NCBI RefSeq assembly: GCF_947179165.1
Contig: NC_077237.1
Span: 87,024,341 to 87,088,340 of the forward strand
Reading direction: 5' to 3'
DNA length: 64,000 bases
DNA from: Solanum dulcamara
Lineage: Eukaryota > Streptophyta > Magnoliopsida > Solanales > Solanaceae
Below are positions 13,501 to 26,960 of the stretch, in pieces; the first letter of the stretch is position 1, and each line of letters begins with the position of its first letter. The notes under the pieces were generated by a model. That model was given only the letters and a program-made list of their open reading frames with translations, searched no databases and was not told the DNA's origin. Position numbers and translations under genes: made by a program.

Positions 13501-16500
13501 CCTACTAAATATGTGGGTTAACGCACAGAAAAGACTGACAAAGTCGCCTAATTCTTGTTGCCTCGCCCATAAAATGTTTCTAAACGCTTTAGAAGTCGCT
13601 ACGGTGCTACTAGAGTTGTTTCCTAAGTGGTTACGGAGGCTACGAAAAGAAAATTCAAGAAAATCCAACCCACACCCACGCTACTTAAAAAATCTGTAGT
13701 CTAACACACGAAAAATTGGTAAAATTGCATAATTCCTATTGCGTCGCCCTTAAAATGCTCCTAAACACCATAGAAACCGTCCCAGGTCTAGTGGAGTCCT
13801 TCCCAAGTCGTAACGGATGCTATGAAAAGAAAATCCAAGAAAATTCGACCAGGACCCCAGGTACCTTAAAAATTCGTGGGCTAACATATATTAAAATAGG
13901 TAAAATTGCATAATTTCTATTGCGTTGCCCCTAAAATGCTTCTAAACACCGTAAAAGTCGTGTCGGGGCTAATTGAGTTGTTTATAGGTCGTTACGGAAG
14001 CTACGAAAAGAAAATCAGAGAAAATTTGACTCGGACCCTGGTGTCTAAAAAATTCATGGGAACACACACAAAAAACTGACACCATAGAAGCCGCGCTAGG
14101 GCTGCTGGAGTCGTTCCCTAGGTTGTTACGGATGCTAAGAAAAGGAGATCCCAGAAAATTCAATCCGACCCTCGACACCTAAAAAATCTATCGGCTAACA
14201 CATACGAAAATCATACAAAATTGTTTAATTTTTTTTGCGTCTCCCCTAAAATGCTCCTAAACATCGTAAAAGCCGCATCGGGACTATTGGAGTGATTCAT
14301 CAGGTCCTTATGGATGCTAAAAAACAAAAATCCAAGAAATGTTAACCAGATTCCCGGCACCTAAAAATTTATGGGCTAACACACACGAAGAAAAGACAAA
14401 ATTGCTTGATTTCTGTTGCGTCGCCCCTAAAATGCTCCTAAATATCGTAGAAGCTGCGCTGGGGCTAATAGAGTCCTTCCCAGGTCGATACGGACTCTAC
14501 AAAAATAAAATTTAAGGAAATTCAACTAGGACCATAGGCACCTTAAAAATTAATAGGCTAACACACACGAAAATCAAAAATATCACATAATTCTTGTTGC
14601 GTCGCAATAAAATGCTCTTAAACACCCTAGAAGCCGCGACGGGTCTATTTGAGTCATTTTCCAGGTCATTACGAATTCTATGAAAAGAAAATTCGACTCG
14701 GACCCCTGAAACCTAAAAATTCAATGGGCTAACACATACGAAAACCTCACAAAATCATTTGATTCTTGTTGCGTTGCCTCTATAATGCTTCTAAACACCG
14801 TACAAGCTGCACCAGAGCAATCAGAGTCATTCCCAAGTTGTTACGGACTCTACAAAAAGAAAATCCTAGAAAATTCAACTGGACCCCGGCAACTAAAAAA
14901 TCTTTGGGCTAAAACATACGAAAAACATAAAAAGTTGCTTAATTTTTGTTGCGTCGCCCTTAAAAAGCTCCTAAACACCGTAAAAGTCATGCTGAGGCTA
15001 CTGGAGTTATTCACACGGTCATTACAGATGCTACGTAAAGAAAATCCAAGAAAATTGCACTTGGACCTTCTTCACATAAAAATTTGTGGCCAACACACAT
15101 AGAAAAACTTACAAAATTGCCTGATTCTTGTTGCATCGCCTCTTAAATGCTCCTAAAGATTGTAGAAGTTGCGCCAGGGCTTCTGGAGTCGTTCCCCACG
15201 TTGTTACGGACTTTATGAAAAAAAATCCATGAAAATTTTACATGGATCTCGGGCACCTAAAAAATTTGTAGGCTAACATACATGAAAATCATACAAATTT
15301 GCTTCATTCCTATTGTGTCGCCCCCTAAAATGATTCTAAACGCCGTAGAGGCCGCACCGAGGCTAATAAAGTAATTCCTTAGGTTGTTTTGGATGCTACA
15401 TAAAGCAAATCCAAGAAAATTTGATTTGGACCTTTGACACCTAAAATATATGTAGCTAACACAGGCGAAAAACTATCAAAATCGCCTAATTACTGTAGCG
15501 TCGCCACTAAAATAATTCTAAACGACGTGGAAGTCACGACGGGGCTATTAGAGTCATTTTTTCAGGTCATTAGGGATGCTATGGAAAGAAATCAAAGAAA
15601 ATTCAACTGGACCCTCGGCTTCTAAAAAATCTGTGGGCTAACACACACGAGAAACTAATAAAATCGCCTAATTTATGTTGTTTCACCCCTAGAATGATCT
15701 AAAATACCGTAGAACCCGCACCAGGGCTGCTTGAGTCATCCCTAAGTCGTTACGAATATTACGAAATTAAAATTCGACAAGACACCCGACACCTAAAAAA
15801 TTCGTGGTCTAAGACACACGAATAACTGACAAAATTACCTGATTTCTGTTGCGTCACCCCTATACTGATCCCAAACAACGTAAATGCCACGCCGGGGCTA
15901 ATAGAGTCGTTCATCCGGTCATTATGGATGTTATGAAAAGAAGATCAAATAAAATTCAATTGGACCCTGGACACCTAAAAAATCTATGGGCTAACAAATG
16001 AAAAAAATGACAAAATCGCCTAATTTCTATTGCGTTGCCCCTAAAATGCTCCTAAACACCGTAGAAGCCGCACCAGGGCTACTTGATCGTTCTCCAGGTT
16101 GTTACGGACGTTACGAAATGAAAATTAAAGAAAATTTGACTTAGAATCCCGGCACATGAAAAGTAAGTGGGCTAACAGACACGAAAACTGACAAAATCCC
16201 TTGATTCTATTGCGTCGCCCTTAAAATGCTCCTTAACACCGTAGAAGTTGCGCTAGGTTGTTACGGATGCTACAAAAATAAAATCTAATAAAATTTGACC
16301 TGGATCACCGGTACCTAAAAACTCTATAGGCTAACATATGAAAAACATACAAAATTATCTAATTCTTGTTGCGTCACCCTTAATTTACTCATAAATGCCA
16401 TAGACGTCACATAGAGGCTACCAGATTCTTTATCAAATTGTTATAGATGCTAGGAAAAGAAAATACTAGAAAATTCAACCCAAACCCCCGACACCTAAAA

Positions 16501-19200
16501 AATCTGTGAGCTAATACACACGAAAAATTAACAAAATCTCTTAATTTCTTTGCATCAACTCTAAAATGCTCTCAAACATTGTAGAAGTTGTGTTGGGACT
16601 ACTAGAGTCGTTAGACAGAATGTTACAATGCTACGAAAAGAGAATCAAAGAAAATTCAACCGAAACCCCGACACCTAAAAAATATATGGGCTAACACACA
16701 CGAAAAATTAACAAAATCGACTAATTGCTATTGCATCACCGCTAAAATGCCCCTAAACGCTGTTGAAGCTGTGCCAGGTCTAGTAGAGTCGTTCTCCAGA
16801 TCTTTACGGACATTACTTATAGAAAATCCAAGAAAATTCAATCCGGACCTCTAACCCTAAAAAATCTGTGGGTAAACATACACGAAAAACTAATAAAATC
16901 GCCTTATTCTTGTTGCGTCGCGTCTAAAATGCTTCTAAACACCATAGAAACCGCATCGAGGCTACTTAAGTCATCATTACCTAGGTCGTTATGGATACTA
17001 CAAAAAGAAAACTCCATGGGCTAACACACCAAATAATGACAAAATCGCCTGATTCCTATTGCGTCACCCTTATAATGCTCTTAAATGCCGTAAAAGCCAC
17101 ACTGGGCTACTAGAGTCATTCACGCGATCATTACGAAAGCTACGAAAAGAAAATCCTAGAAAATTCAACTGGACCCCGACATCTAAAAATTTTGTAGGCT
17201 AACATACATGAAAATCGGGGTTACCAGATTTCCCTCCAAGTTGTTACGGACGCTACAAAAAGAGAATCTAAGAAAATTTGACCCGATCTCTTGTTAGCTA
17301 AAAAATCTATGAGCTAATACCCACAAAAAACTAACCAAATTACCTCATTGCTGTTGCGTCACCCCTAAAATGCTCCTAAACACCCTAAAAGCCACGCTAG
17401 GGCTACTGGAGTCAATCCTTAGGTTGTTACGGACACTACGAAAAGAAAAATACCTAAAATTCAATCGGACCCCCGGCACCTAAAAAATATCGGCAGGCTC
17501 ACATGTTAAAAACTAACAAAATTGCCAAATTTCTATTAAGTCATCCCTAAAATACTTCTAAATGCCATAGAAGCCACACCGGGCTCTTGGAGTTATTCAC
17601 CAGGTCATTACGGACGCTACGAAAAGAAAATCCCAACCAATTCAATAGGACCCTCGCCACCTAAAAAATGTGTAGGCTAACACACGCAAAACTGACAAAA
17701 TCGTCTAATTCTTGTTGCCTTGCCCAAAAAATGCTCCTAAACAACGTAGAATTCACCCCGGGTCTACTAAAATCATTTCCTAGGTCATTTTGAACGCTAT
17801 GAAAAAAATCCAAGAAACTTCCACACGTACCCTTGGCACCTTAAAAAAATTATGGGCTAACACATATGAAAAACTAACAAAGTCGCCTAATTCCTGTCGC
17901 CTCATCCGTAAAATGCTCTTAAACGCTGTAGAAACTGCTCTGGGCTACTGGCGTCGTTCTCCAAGTCGTTATAGATTCTCCAAAAAAAATCAAGAAAATT
18001 TGACCCGTAACTGCGGCACCTAAAACTCCGTGAGCCAACACATACAAAAAATTGACAAAATGGCTTAAATCCTGTTGCGTCGCCCTAAAATGCTCTAAAC
18101 GAAGTAAAAGCTGCACTGGGATATTGGAGTCATTCTTCAGGTCATTACGGACGCTACAAAAAAAAATCTAAGAAAATTCGACCAGGAACCCAGGCACCTT
18201 AAAATTCTTGGGCTAACGCAAACGAAAATAGGCAAAATCACATAATTCGTGTTGTGTTCTCCTAAAATGCTCCCAAACATTGTAGAAGCCGTATCAGGAC
18301 ATTAGAGTCATTCCCAAATCATTACAGATGCTACAAAATCCAAGAAAATCTGATTCGGACTCCCCGGTACCTAAAATTTTGAGGGCTAACACAAAAATCG
18401 ATAAAATCATTTTATTCCTATTGTGTCATGCGTAAAAAGCTCCTAAAAGCCGTAGAAGTCGTGTCAGGGCTAACTTAGTCATTCCCCAAGCTTTTACAGA
18501 CGCTATGAAAATAAAATCCTATAAAATTCGAACCGAATCTCCGGCACCTACAAAATCCGTGGGCTAACATATAAAAAAAACTGATAAAAATGCCTAATTC
18601 CTGTTGTGTCGCCCCTAAAATGCTTCTAAACGTTGTAAGAGTCGCGCCTACTGAAGTCGTTCTAAAGGTTGTTAGGACGCTACAAAAAGAAAATCTAAGA
18701 AAATTCAACCAAAACCTTCGGCACCTAAAAATGTCTGGACTAACATACACGATGAGAAAATCACCCAATTTATATTGTGATCCCCTAGGTCATTACGGAC
18801 GCTATGAAAAGAAAATCCAAGGAAGTTCGACCCGAACCCCCGACAACTAAAAAATCAATAGGCTAACACATATGAAAAATTGAATCCTATTGCATTGCCC
18901 CTAAAAAGCTCATAAATATCATAGAAGCCGCGCCAAGGCTATTGGAGTCATTCCCCCGATTTTTAAGATGCTATGAAAATAAAATCCAAGAAAACTCAAT
19001 ACGGATCACCGGCACCTAAAAAATATGTCGGCTAACATACACGAAAAACTTACAAAATCGCCTAATTCATGTTGCGACGTCCCTAAAATGCTCCAAAATG
19101 TCGTAGAAGCCTCGTCGGGGCTACTAGAGTCGTTCCTTAGGTCGTTATGAACTCTACAAAAATTTGGCTCGAACCTCCGAAACTTAAAAATTCATGGGCG
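7545..19200 (+). repeat. Satellite array, about 180-bp unit, left block
   Basis: Head-to-tail tandem repeats. Each unit carries, in order: GTTGCGTCGCCCCTAAAATG, CTCCTAAACGCCGTAGAAGC, a GGGGCTACTGGAGTCGTTCC block, GGTCGTTACGGACGCTACG, AAAAGAAAATCCAAGAAAAT, a CGACCCGGACCCCCGGCACC block, and GTGGGCTAACACACACGAAA. Spacing of equivalent landmarks is about 179-181 bp. Copies differ substantially, mostly by C/T and G/A changes. The first four to five units (to about 8350) form a distinct subfamily. One half-length unit occurs near 9123-9209. Landmark spacing gives about 65 units in this block. The many short open frames inside are not genes. Confidence 0.95.
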
Positions 19201-20199
19201 AGAAAATAGCCAAATGACGACCCAATCTATTACCGGATTTTCAACTACATACTTATACTTTACGGGGGTCCTATCACCCTCTAAACCTCTTAAACATGAA
19301 ATATACACCCCATCACAAAGATATACCTAGATTTATATTAAGTAGTGGCGTGCACGCGCCATGCCACGTAGTAATGCCTTTAATTATATATAAAAAATTA
19401 TTTATTTTCTTTTTCCTTTTCCATTCCTCTCTCTTTTGGACTTTGATGAATTACTAATCCTGATTGATGAGGAGAATACTATCCACGACTCCACTTCCTC
19501 TTCGATCCTCACCGGAGTTCTAAACACCAACGATATCTCGAAATTCTCTATTGAAGCTAAAAGAGAACAGAAAACTCTATCGCCCAAACTGCTTCTGCTT
19601 CCATTTCTCTAGTATTATGACTAGAGAACGAAGCTTCGATGAATCAATTGTAAACAACACCAATTTGTCGTGGTGAAGGTATCGGTGTAACGAATAGACT
19701 AGTGTTGATTTCGATTTAGCAATGTTGAGATGAGAAATTTGATCTATACTTGAAACAATTTCAATAAATAGGTCTTCTCTGTTAGTGGATCTGCTACTAA
19801 ATGATTTCATTAATGATTTTTTCTCCATTAATGAATTTTTTACCAGATGAATTCTTCTTCATTAATTAAACTAAAGTTAGATTCTTTTGACTTTTTATTT
19901 TTATTTTGATTTTGAGCTACCCATAAATTTTTAAATTGATGAGAAATGAAGCTACAATAGAAAGTATGTGATTTGAAGATGAGAGTTCGCTAAGTGGTCA
20001 AAATTTGATAATGACGGGGATATGGTTGCGGAGGTGAGGGTAAGCTGTTGCCGATGAAGCTGATTAGTAAAGAGAAAAAGAAAGAAGAGAAAGAGGGTAA
20101 CAAAAAAGAAAAAATAAATAAGAATAAAAGAAAATATAATTTTTCTAATTAAAAAAAACAGAAAATTAATAAAATAAAAGAAATCTATATAAATAACGC
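19201..20199. other. About 1-kb non-satellite segment interrupting the array
   Basis: Satellite homology stops after CATGGGC near 19199 and resumes at a CACCTAAAATATCTG motif near 20205 in the same orientation. The left part contains TATACTTTACGGGGGTCCTA and CATGCCACGTAG motifs of a kind seen in dispersed Solanaceae repeats. The right part is A/T-rich with long poly-A/T runs. Three short frames on the - strand (19587-19402, 19828-19577, 20206-19952) show no recognisable domain. No clear terminal repeats or target-site duplication were found, so it may be an inserted element or a recombination join. Confidence 0.6.
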
Positions 20200-23100
20200 C
20201 TAACACCTAAAATATCTGTCGTCTAACACGCATTAAAAACTGACAAAATCATCCAATTCCTGTTGTGTTGCCCCTAACTATCGTACAAACCACACCGAGG
20301 CTATTGGAGTCGTTCCCCAGGTTTTTACAAACACTACCAAAAGAAAGTTTGACCCGGACCTCCGGCACCCAAAAAATTCGTGGGCGTTGCAAATGAAAAA
20401 CTGATAAAATTGCCTAATTTTTATTTCTTCGCACATAAAATGCTCCTAAACATCGTAGAAGTCACGCCGGGGCTACTGGAGTTGTTACCCAAGTCATTAC
20501 GAATGCTACTAAAAATAATTCAAGAAAATTAGACCCAGACCCCCGACACATAAAACAATTATGGACTAACGCACACGAAAAACAAACAAAATCGTCTGAT
20601 TCTTGTTGCGTGCCCCCTAAAGAGCTTCTAAACGTCGTAGAAGTTGTGCCAAATTAATAGAGTTGTTTTCCAGATTGTAACGGATGCTACAAAAAGAAAA
20701 TTCGACCCTAACCCTGGCACCTTAAAAATTTATGGGCTAACACACATGAAACATTGATAAAATCACCTAATTCATATTGCGTCGCCCTAAAATGTTCCTC
20801 AATATCGTAGAAACCTCACCGAGGCTATTGGAGTCGTTCTTCTGATTCTTACGGATGCTAAAAAAAAATTTAAGAAAATTCGACCCAGACCTCTGACATT
20901 TGAAAAATTCGTGGCCTAACACACAAAAAAATGACAAAATTGTTTAATTTCTGAAGCGTTGCCCCTAAAATGCTCATTAATATCGTAAAGCCGCGTTGGG
21001 GATACTTGAGTCATTTCCTAGGTCATTACGGACTCTACGAAAAGAAAGTCCAAAAAAATTAACCTGAACTCCCGGTACTTAAAAAATTTATGGGCTAACA
21101 AACGAAAAACTGATAAAATCTCCTAATTCCTCTTGTGTCGCCCCTAAAATGCTCTTAAACATCGTAAACATCGTACGGGGCTACTAGAGTCATTTTCCAG
21201 GTCGTTACGACACTACGAAAAGAAAATCTAGGAAAAAATCGATCAGGACCCCAACATCTAAAAAACTATGGGCTAACACACACGAAAAACTGATAAAATA
21301 ACCTAATCTTGTTGCGTCACCACTAAAATGCTCCTAAATGTCGTAGACGCCACTCCAAGGCAACTAAAGTCATTCCTTAGGTCGTTATGGACGCTACGAA
21401 AATAAAATCCAGGCAAATTCGATCCGGACACCCTGCACCTAAAATATCTGTGGGCTAACACACGAAAAAAATGAGAAAATCGACTAATTCTTGTTGTGTT
21501 TCCCCTAAAATACTTCTAAACGTTGTAGAAGTCGTACTGGTACTAATGAAGTCGTTCCCTAAGTCGTTACGGATGCTACGAAAATAAAATCTAAGAAATT
21601 TAGACACAGACTCCCGGTATATAAAAAATCTATGGCTTAACAGACACGAAAAACTGAAGAAATCGCTTATTTCCTATTGTGTTGCCCCTAAAATGCTCCT
21701 AAATGCTGTAGAAGTCGCGCCGAGGCTACTGAAGTCGTTCCTTAGGTCGTTACGGACCTTATGAAAAGAAAATCCAAGAGAATTTGACTTGAACACCTGG
21801 CACCTAAAAAACTCATGGGGTAACACACACGAAAAACTAACAAAAAATATTCCTAAACACCGTAGAAGCCGCACCGGGGCTAATAGTGTTGTTTCCCATG
21901 TCTTTACGGACACTATGAATAGAAAACCCAAGAAAATTTGACTCAGACCTAAGAACCTAAAAAATCTATGGGCTAACACACACGAAAAACTGACAAAATT
22001 GTTTAATTGTTGTTGTGTCGCCCCTAAAATGCTTCTAAATATCGTAGAAGCCGTGTTGGGGCTACTAGAGTTTTTTCCGAGATCGTTACGGATGCTACAT
22101 CCAAGAAAAATTCGACCCAAACCCTCGACACCTAAAAATATTATGGGCTAACACATACGAAAAACATACAAAATCACATAATTCCAGTTGTGTCGCCCCT
22201 AAAATACTCATAAACGCTGTAGATGCTGCATCGAAATTAATGGAGTCATTCCCCAGGTCGTTAAGGACTTTACAAAAAGAAAATCCAAGAAAGTTTGACC
22301 CAGACCCCGGCACCTAAAAATTCTGTGAGTTAACACACAAAAAAAATTGACAAAATCATGTAATTACTATTGCGTGGCCCTTAAAATGCTCTTAAACATC
22401 GTAGAAACCGTGTTGAGGCTACTAGAGTCGTTCCCTAGGTCTTTACAACCACTAACAAAAGAAAATCCAGGAAAATTAGATCTCAACCCCCGGCACTTAA
22501 AAAAATTATGGGCTAACACATACGAAAACTGACAAAATCGCCTAAGTCCTATTGCGTTGCCCCTAAAATGCTCCTAAAGATCATAAAAGCCACACCAGGA
22601 CTACTAGAGTCGTTCTGCAGTTCGTCACAGACATTACAAAAAGAAAATTCAAGAAAATTTGACTCGGACCTCTAGCACCTAAAACAACTGTGGGCTAATA
22701 CACAAAAAAAACTAACAAAATCATCTAATTCTTGTTGCATCGCCCCTAAAATGCTCCTAAATATCGTAAAAGTCGCGCCGAGGTTACTGGAGTCATTCCA
22801 AAAATTGTTACGGATGTTATGAAAAATAATCTAAGAAAATTCGACCCGTACCCTCTACACTTAAAAAATTTATGGGCAAACACATACGAAAAACTGACAA
22901 AATAGCCTAATTCCTATTGCGTCGCCCCTAAAATGATCCTAACGCCGTAGAAGACGCGCTGGGGTTAGTTGAGTCATTACTCCGATCGTTACAGACGCTA
23001 AAAAAGAAAATTCAAGAAAATTCAACTTGAACCCCTGGTACCTAAACAATGAGTGGGCTAACATACACAAAAAATTGACAATATCGCCTAATTGTTGTTG

Positions 23101-26100
23101 TGTCACCCTTAAAATGCTTCTAAGAGTCGTAGAAGCCGTACCGGGGCTACTGGAGTTGTTCACCAGATCGTTACAGAGGCTATGGAAAGAAAATCCAACA
23201 AAATTCGACCCAGACCCTGGGCTCCTAAAAAATCCGTGTGCTATCGTACATAAAAAATTGAAAAAATTACATAATTCCTATTGCGTCGCCCCTAAAATGC
23301 TTTAAAATGTTGTAGAAGTCGTGCCACGGTTACTAGAGTCATTTCCCAGGTCGTTACGGATTCTACGAAAAGAAAATCAAAGAAATTATAAACCTGACCG
23401 CAACACTTAAAAAATCTGTGGATTAACTCAGACGAAATACTGACAAAATTGCTTAATTTTGGTTGTATCGCCTCTAAAATGCTCCTAATCATCGTAAAAT
23501 CCGCACTGGGGATACCGGATGTTCCCCTGGTCGTTACAGACTCTACGAAAGGAAAATCCAAGAAAATTAGACTTGAACCCCCTACACCTAAAAAATTCGT
23601 GAGCTAACACACATGAAAAACTAACAAAGTCATCTAATTCCTGTTGCGTCGCCTAGAAATATTTCTAAATATTGTAGAAGCCGCTCCAGGTCTATTGGAC
23701 TCGTTCCCCAAGTCATTAAGACGCTACGAAAATAAAATCCATGAATATTCGATCCAGATCACTGGCACCTAAAAATCCGTGAGCTAACACACAAGGAAAC
23801 TTACAAAATCGCCTAATTCATGTTGCGTCACCCCTAATATATTCCTAAACGTCGTAGAAGCCGCGCCAAGGCTACTGGAGTCACTTTCTAGGTCGTTACG
23901 GACTCTACGAAAAGAAAATCCAAGAAAATTCAATCCGAACCCCGGAACCTAAAAAATTGTGTGCTAACACACACGAAAAACTAACAAAATAGCTTAATTC
24001 CTGTTGCATCACTCCTAAAATGCTCCTAAATGTCGTAAAAGACGTGTCTGAGCTACTGGAGTCGTTCTCAGGTCGTTACGGACGCTACAAAAAGAAAATC
24101 CAAGAAAATTCAACCCAAACCTCCGGCACCTAAAAATTTTGTGGATTAATGCACACTAAATACTGACAAAATCGCCTAATTCCTATTGCGTAGTGGAGCT
24201 GCTAGAGTCGTTCCCAAGTCTTTATGGATACTATAAAAAGAAAATCCAGGAAAATTTGACCCGGACCCCAAGCGCCTAATAAGCAGTGGGCTAATACACA
24301 AAAAACTAATAAAATCGTCTAATCTAGTTGTGTCGCCTCTAAAATGCTCCTAAATATCATAGAAGCCGCGTCGAGGCTATCAGAGTCGTTCCCTAAGTCA
24401 TTACGGATGCTACAAAAAGAAAATCCAAGAAAATTTTATCCGGACCCTCGACACCTAAAAAATTTGTGGATTAACATACGAAATACTGACAAAATCGCTA
24501 ATTCCTATTATATAACCTCTAAAATGCTCCTAAACGCCGTAAAAACCATGAAGGGGATAGTGGAGTCATTTCCATGGTCATTACGGACTCTACGAGAAGA
24601 AAATCCAAGGAAATTTGACCAGAACCTCCGACACCTAAAAAATCCGTGGGATAACACACAAAAAATTGATAAAATCACCTAATTCCTGTTACGTCACTTC
24701 TAAAATGTTCCTAAACGTTGTAGAAGCTGCACCGGGGCTACTAAAGTAGTTTTTCATGTCATTACAGACACTAAGAAATAAAAATTCAAGAAAATTTGAT
24801 TTGGACCCCCGGCACCCAAAAAATTCATGGTTAACTCACATGAAAAATTGACAACATCGCCTAGTTCTTTTCATAAAATGCTCCTAAACGCCGTAGAAGC
24901 TGCTCTAGGGCTACTAGAGTCATTACGGACGGTACTCAAAGAAAATCCAAGAAATTTTAATCCGATCCCCGGCACCTAAAAAATTCGTAGGCTAAGACAC
25001 ACAAATAACTAACAAAATCACCTAATTCTTGTAGCGTCGTACCTAAAATGCTTCTAAACGCCGTAAAAGCCGCACTACGGGTAATAGAGTCGTTACGGAC
25101 TCTAAAAAAAGAAAATCTAAGAAACTTCGACATAGCACCAGTACATTAAAAATCTGTGGGCTAACACACATGAAAAACTAACAAAATCGCCTAATTCCTG
25201 TTGAATCGCCCCTTAAATGCTCTTAAATGCCGTAGAAGCCACATCGGGGCTATTGGAGTCGTTCCCCATGTTTTTACGAATGCTACGAAAAATAAATCCA
25301 AGAAAATTCGACCCAGACCTCTGACGCCTAAAAAATTTGTGGGCTAACACACGAAAAACTGACAAAATCGCCTAATTCCTATTGCGTCGCCCCTAAAATG
25401 TTCCTAAACACCATAAAAATCATGCACGGGGCTATTACAGTCGTTCCCAAGGTCATTACGGATACTACGAAAAGAAAATCAAAGAAAAATTGACCTGAAT
25501 CCTCGACACCTAAAAAAATTGTGGGCTAAAACGCACGAAAATTGACAAAATCATCTAATTCTTGTTGCATTGCCCCTAAAATGCTCCTAAAGGCTGTAGA
25601 ATCCGCGTCGGGGCTACTGGAGTCGTTCCCCAGGTCATTACGGACTGTACGAAAAGAAAATCCGAGAAAATTCAACCCGGACCTCTGGCACTTAAAAAAT
25701 TCGTGAGCTAATATACACGAAAAATTGACAAAATCGCTTAATTTTTATTGCGTCTCCCCTAAAATACTCCTAAACGCTGTAGAAGCCACTTCTGGGCTAT
25801 TGGAGTCGTTTCCTAGGTCGTTACGAACGCTATAAAAAAAATCCAAGAAAATTCGATCCAGACCCCCGCACCTAAAAAATCCTTGGATTAACACATACGT
25901 AATATTGACAAAATCACTTAATTCCTGTTGAGTCGCCTCTAAAATGCTCCTAAACGTCGTAGAAGCCGCGTCGGGGCTACTGGAGTCGTTCCTTTGGTCA
26001 TTACGGACACTACGAAAAGAAAATCCAAAAAAATTCAACCCGAATCTCCGACACCTAAAAAATTTGTGGGCTAACTCACACGAAATACTGACAAAATCGA

Positions 26101-26960
26101 TTAATTCTCGTTGCGTTGTGCCTAAAATGCTACTAAACATCGTAGAAGTCGCGTCGGGGTTACTGAAGTCGTTCCCTAGGTCGTTACGGACACTACAAAA
26201 AGAAAATCTAAGAAAATTCAACCTGGACCTCCGATACCTAAAAAATATGTGGGATAACACAAACAGAAAAATACAAAATCGTCTAATTACAATTGCATTA
26301 CCCCTAAAATATTCCTAAACGTCGTAGAAGTCGTTTTGGGGCTACTAGAGTGTTCCCTAGGTCATTACGGACGCTACAAAAAGAAAATCCAAGAAAATTC
26401 AACCCGAACCTCCGACACCTAAAAAATCTATGGGCTAACACACACGAAAAACTGAAAAAATCGCCTAATTATTGGACCGTCGCCCTAAAATAGTCCTAAG
26501 CGTCGTATAAGTCACGCTGGGGCTACTGGAGTCATTCCCAGGTCGTTAGAGACGCTACGAAAAGAAAATCCAAAAAAATTCAACCCGAACCCCAACACTT
26601 GAAAAATCTGTGGAATAACACACACAAAAATTTGACAAAAGCGCCTAATTGTTGTTGCATCGCCCCTAAAATGCTCATAAACGCCGTAGAAGCCGCGTCG
26701 GGGCTACATGAGTCGTTCCCCGGGTCGTTACGGACACTACGAAAAGAAAATCCAAGAAAATTCGACTCAGACCCTCAACACTTAAAAAATCCATAGGCTA
26801 ACATAGACGAAAAAATTAACTCAGAAAAACTAAGAAAAATTCGAATTTCTATTTCATAACCCCTACACGCTAAAAAAATAACATAGATCTTGTAAAAGTT
26901 GTAGATACTGTTCACAAGATCATTGCTCAAGAAACACTTCTTATTTTATTTTTACAAAAT
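20200..26960 (+). repeat. Satellite array, about 180-bp unit, right block
   Basis: Same unit, orientation and landmark order as the left block, about 37 units by length. Landmark spacing measured directly, for example TGTTGCGTC/TGTTGCATC at about 23641, 23820 and 24001, gives 179-181 bp. The copies at 25500-26800 look closest to the overall consensus. From about 26810 the last unit degenerates (ACTAAGAAAAATTCGAATTT) and fades into unique sequence by about 26960. Longer open frames, for example 171 codons on - at 26260-25745 and 124 codons on + at 25944-26318, arise because the unit is 60 codons long. Confidence 0.95.

Noticed and set aside
7600..26796. About 45 open frames of 60-171 codons on both strands
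   Set aside because: They all repeat the same 60-residue theme of the 180-bp satellite, begin at arbitrary ATGs and stop at random mutations; they are by-products of the repeat, not genes.
7545..26960. CRISPR-like regular repeats
   Set aside because: Units are contiguous with no unique spacers, the host is a plant, and the unit is about 180 bp.
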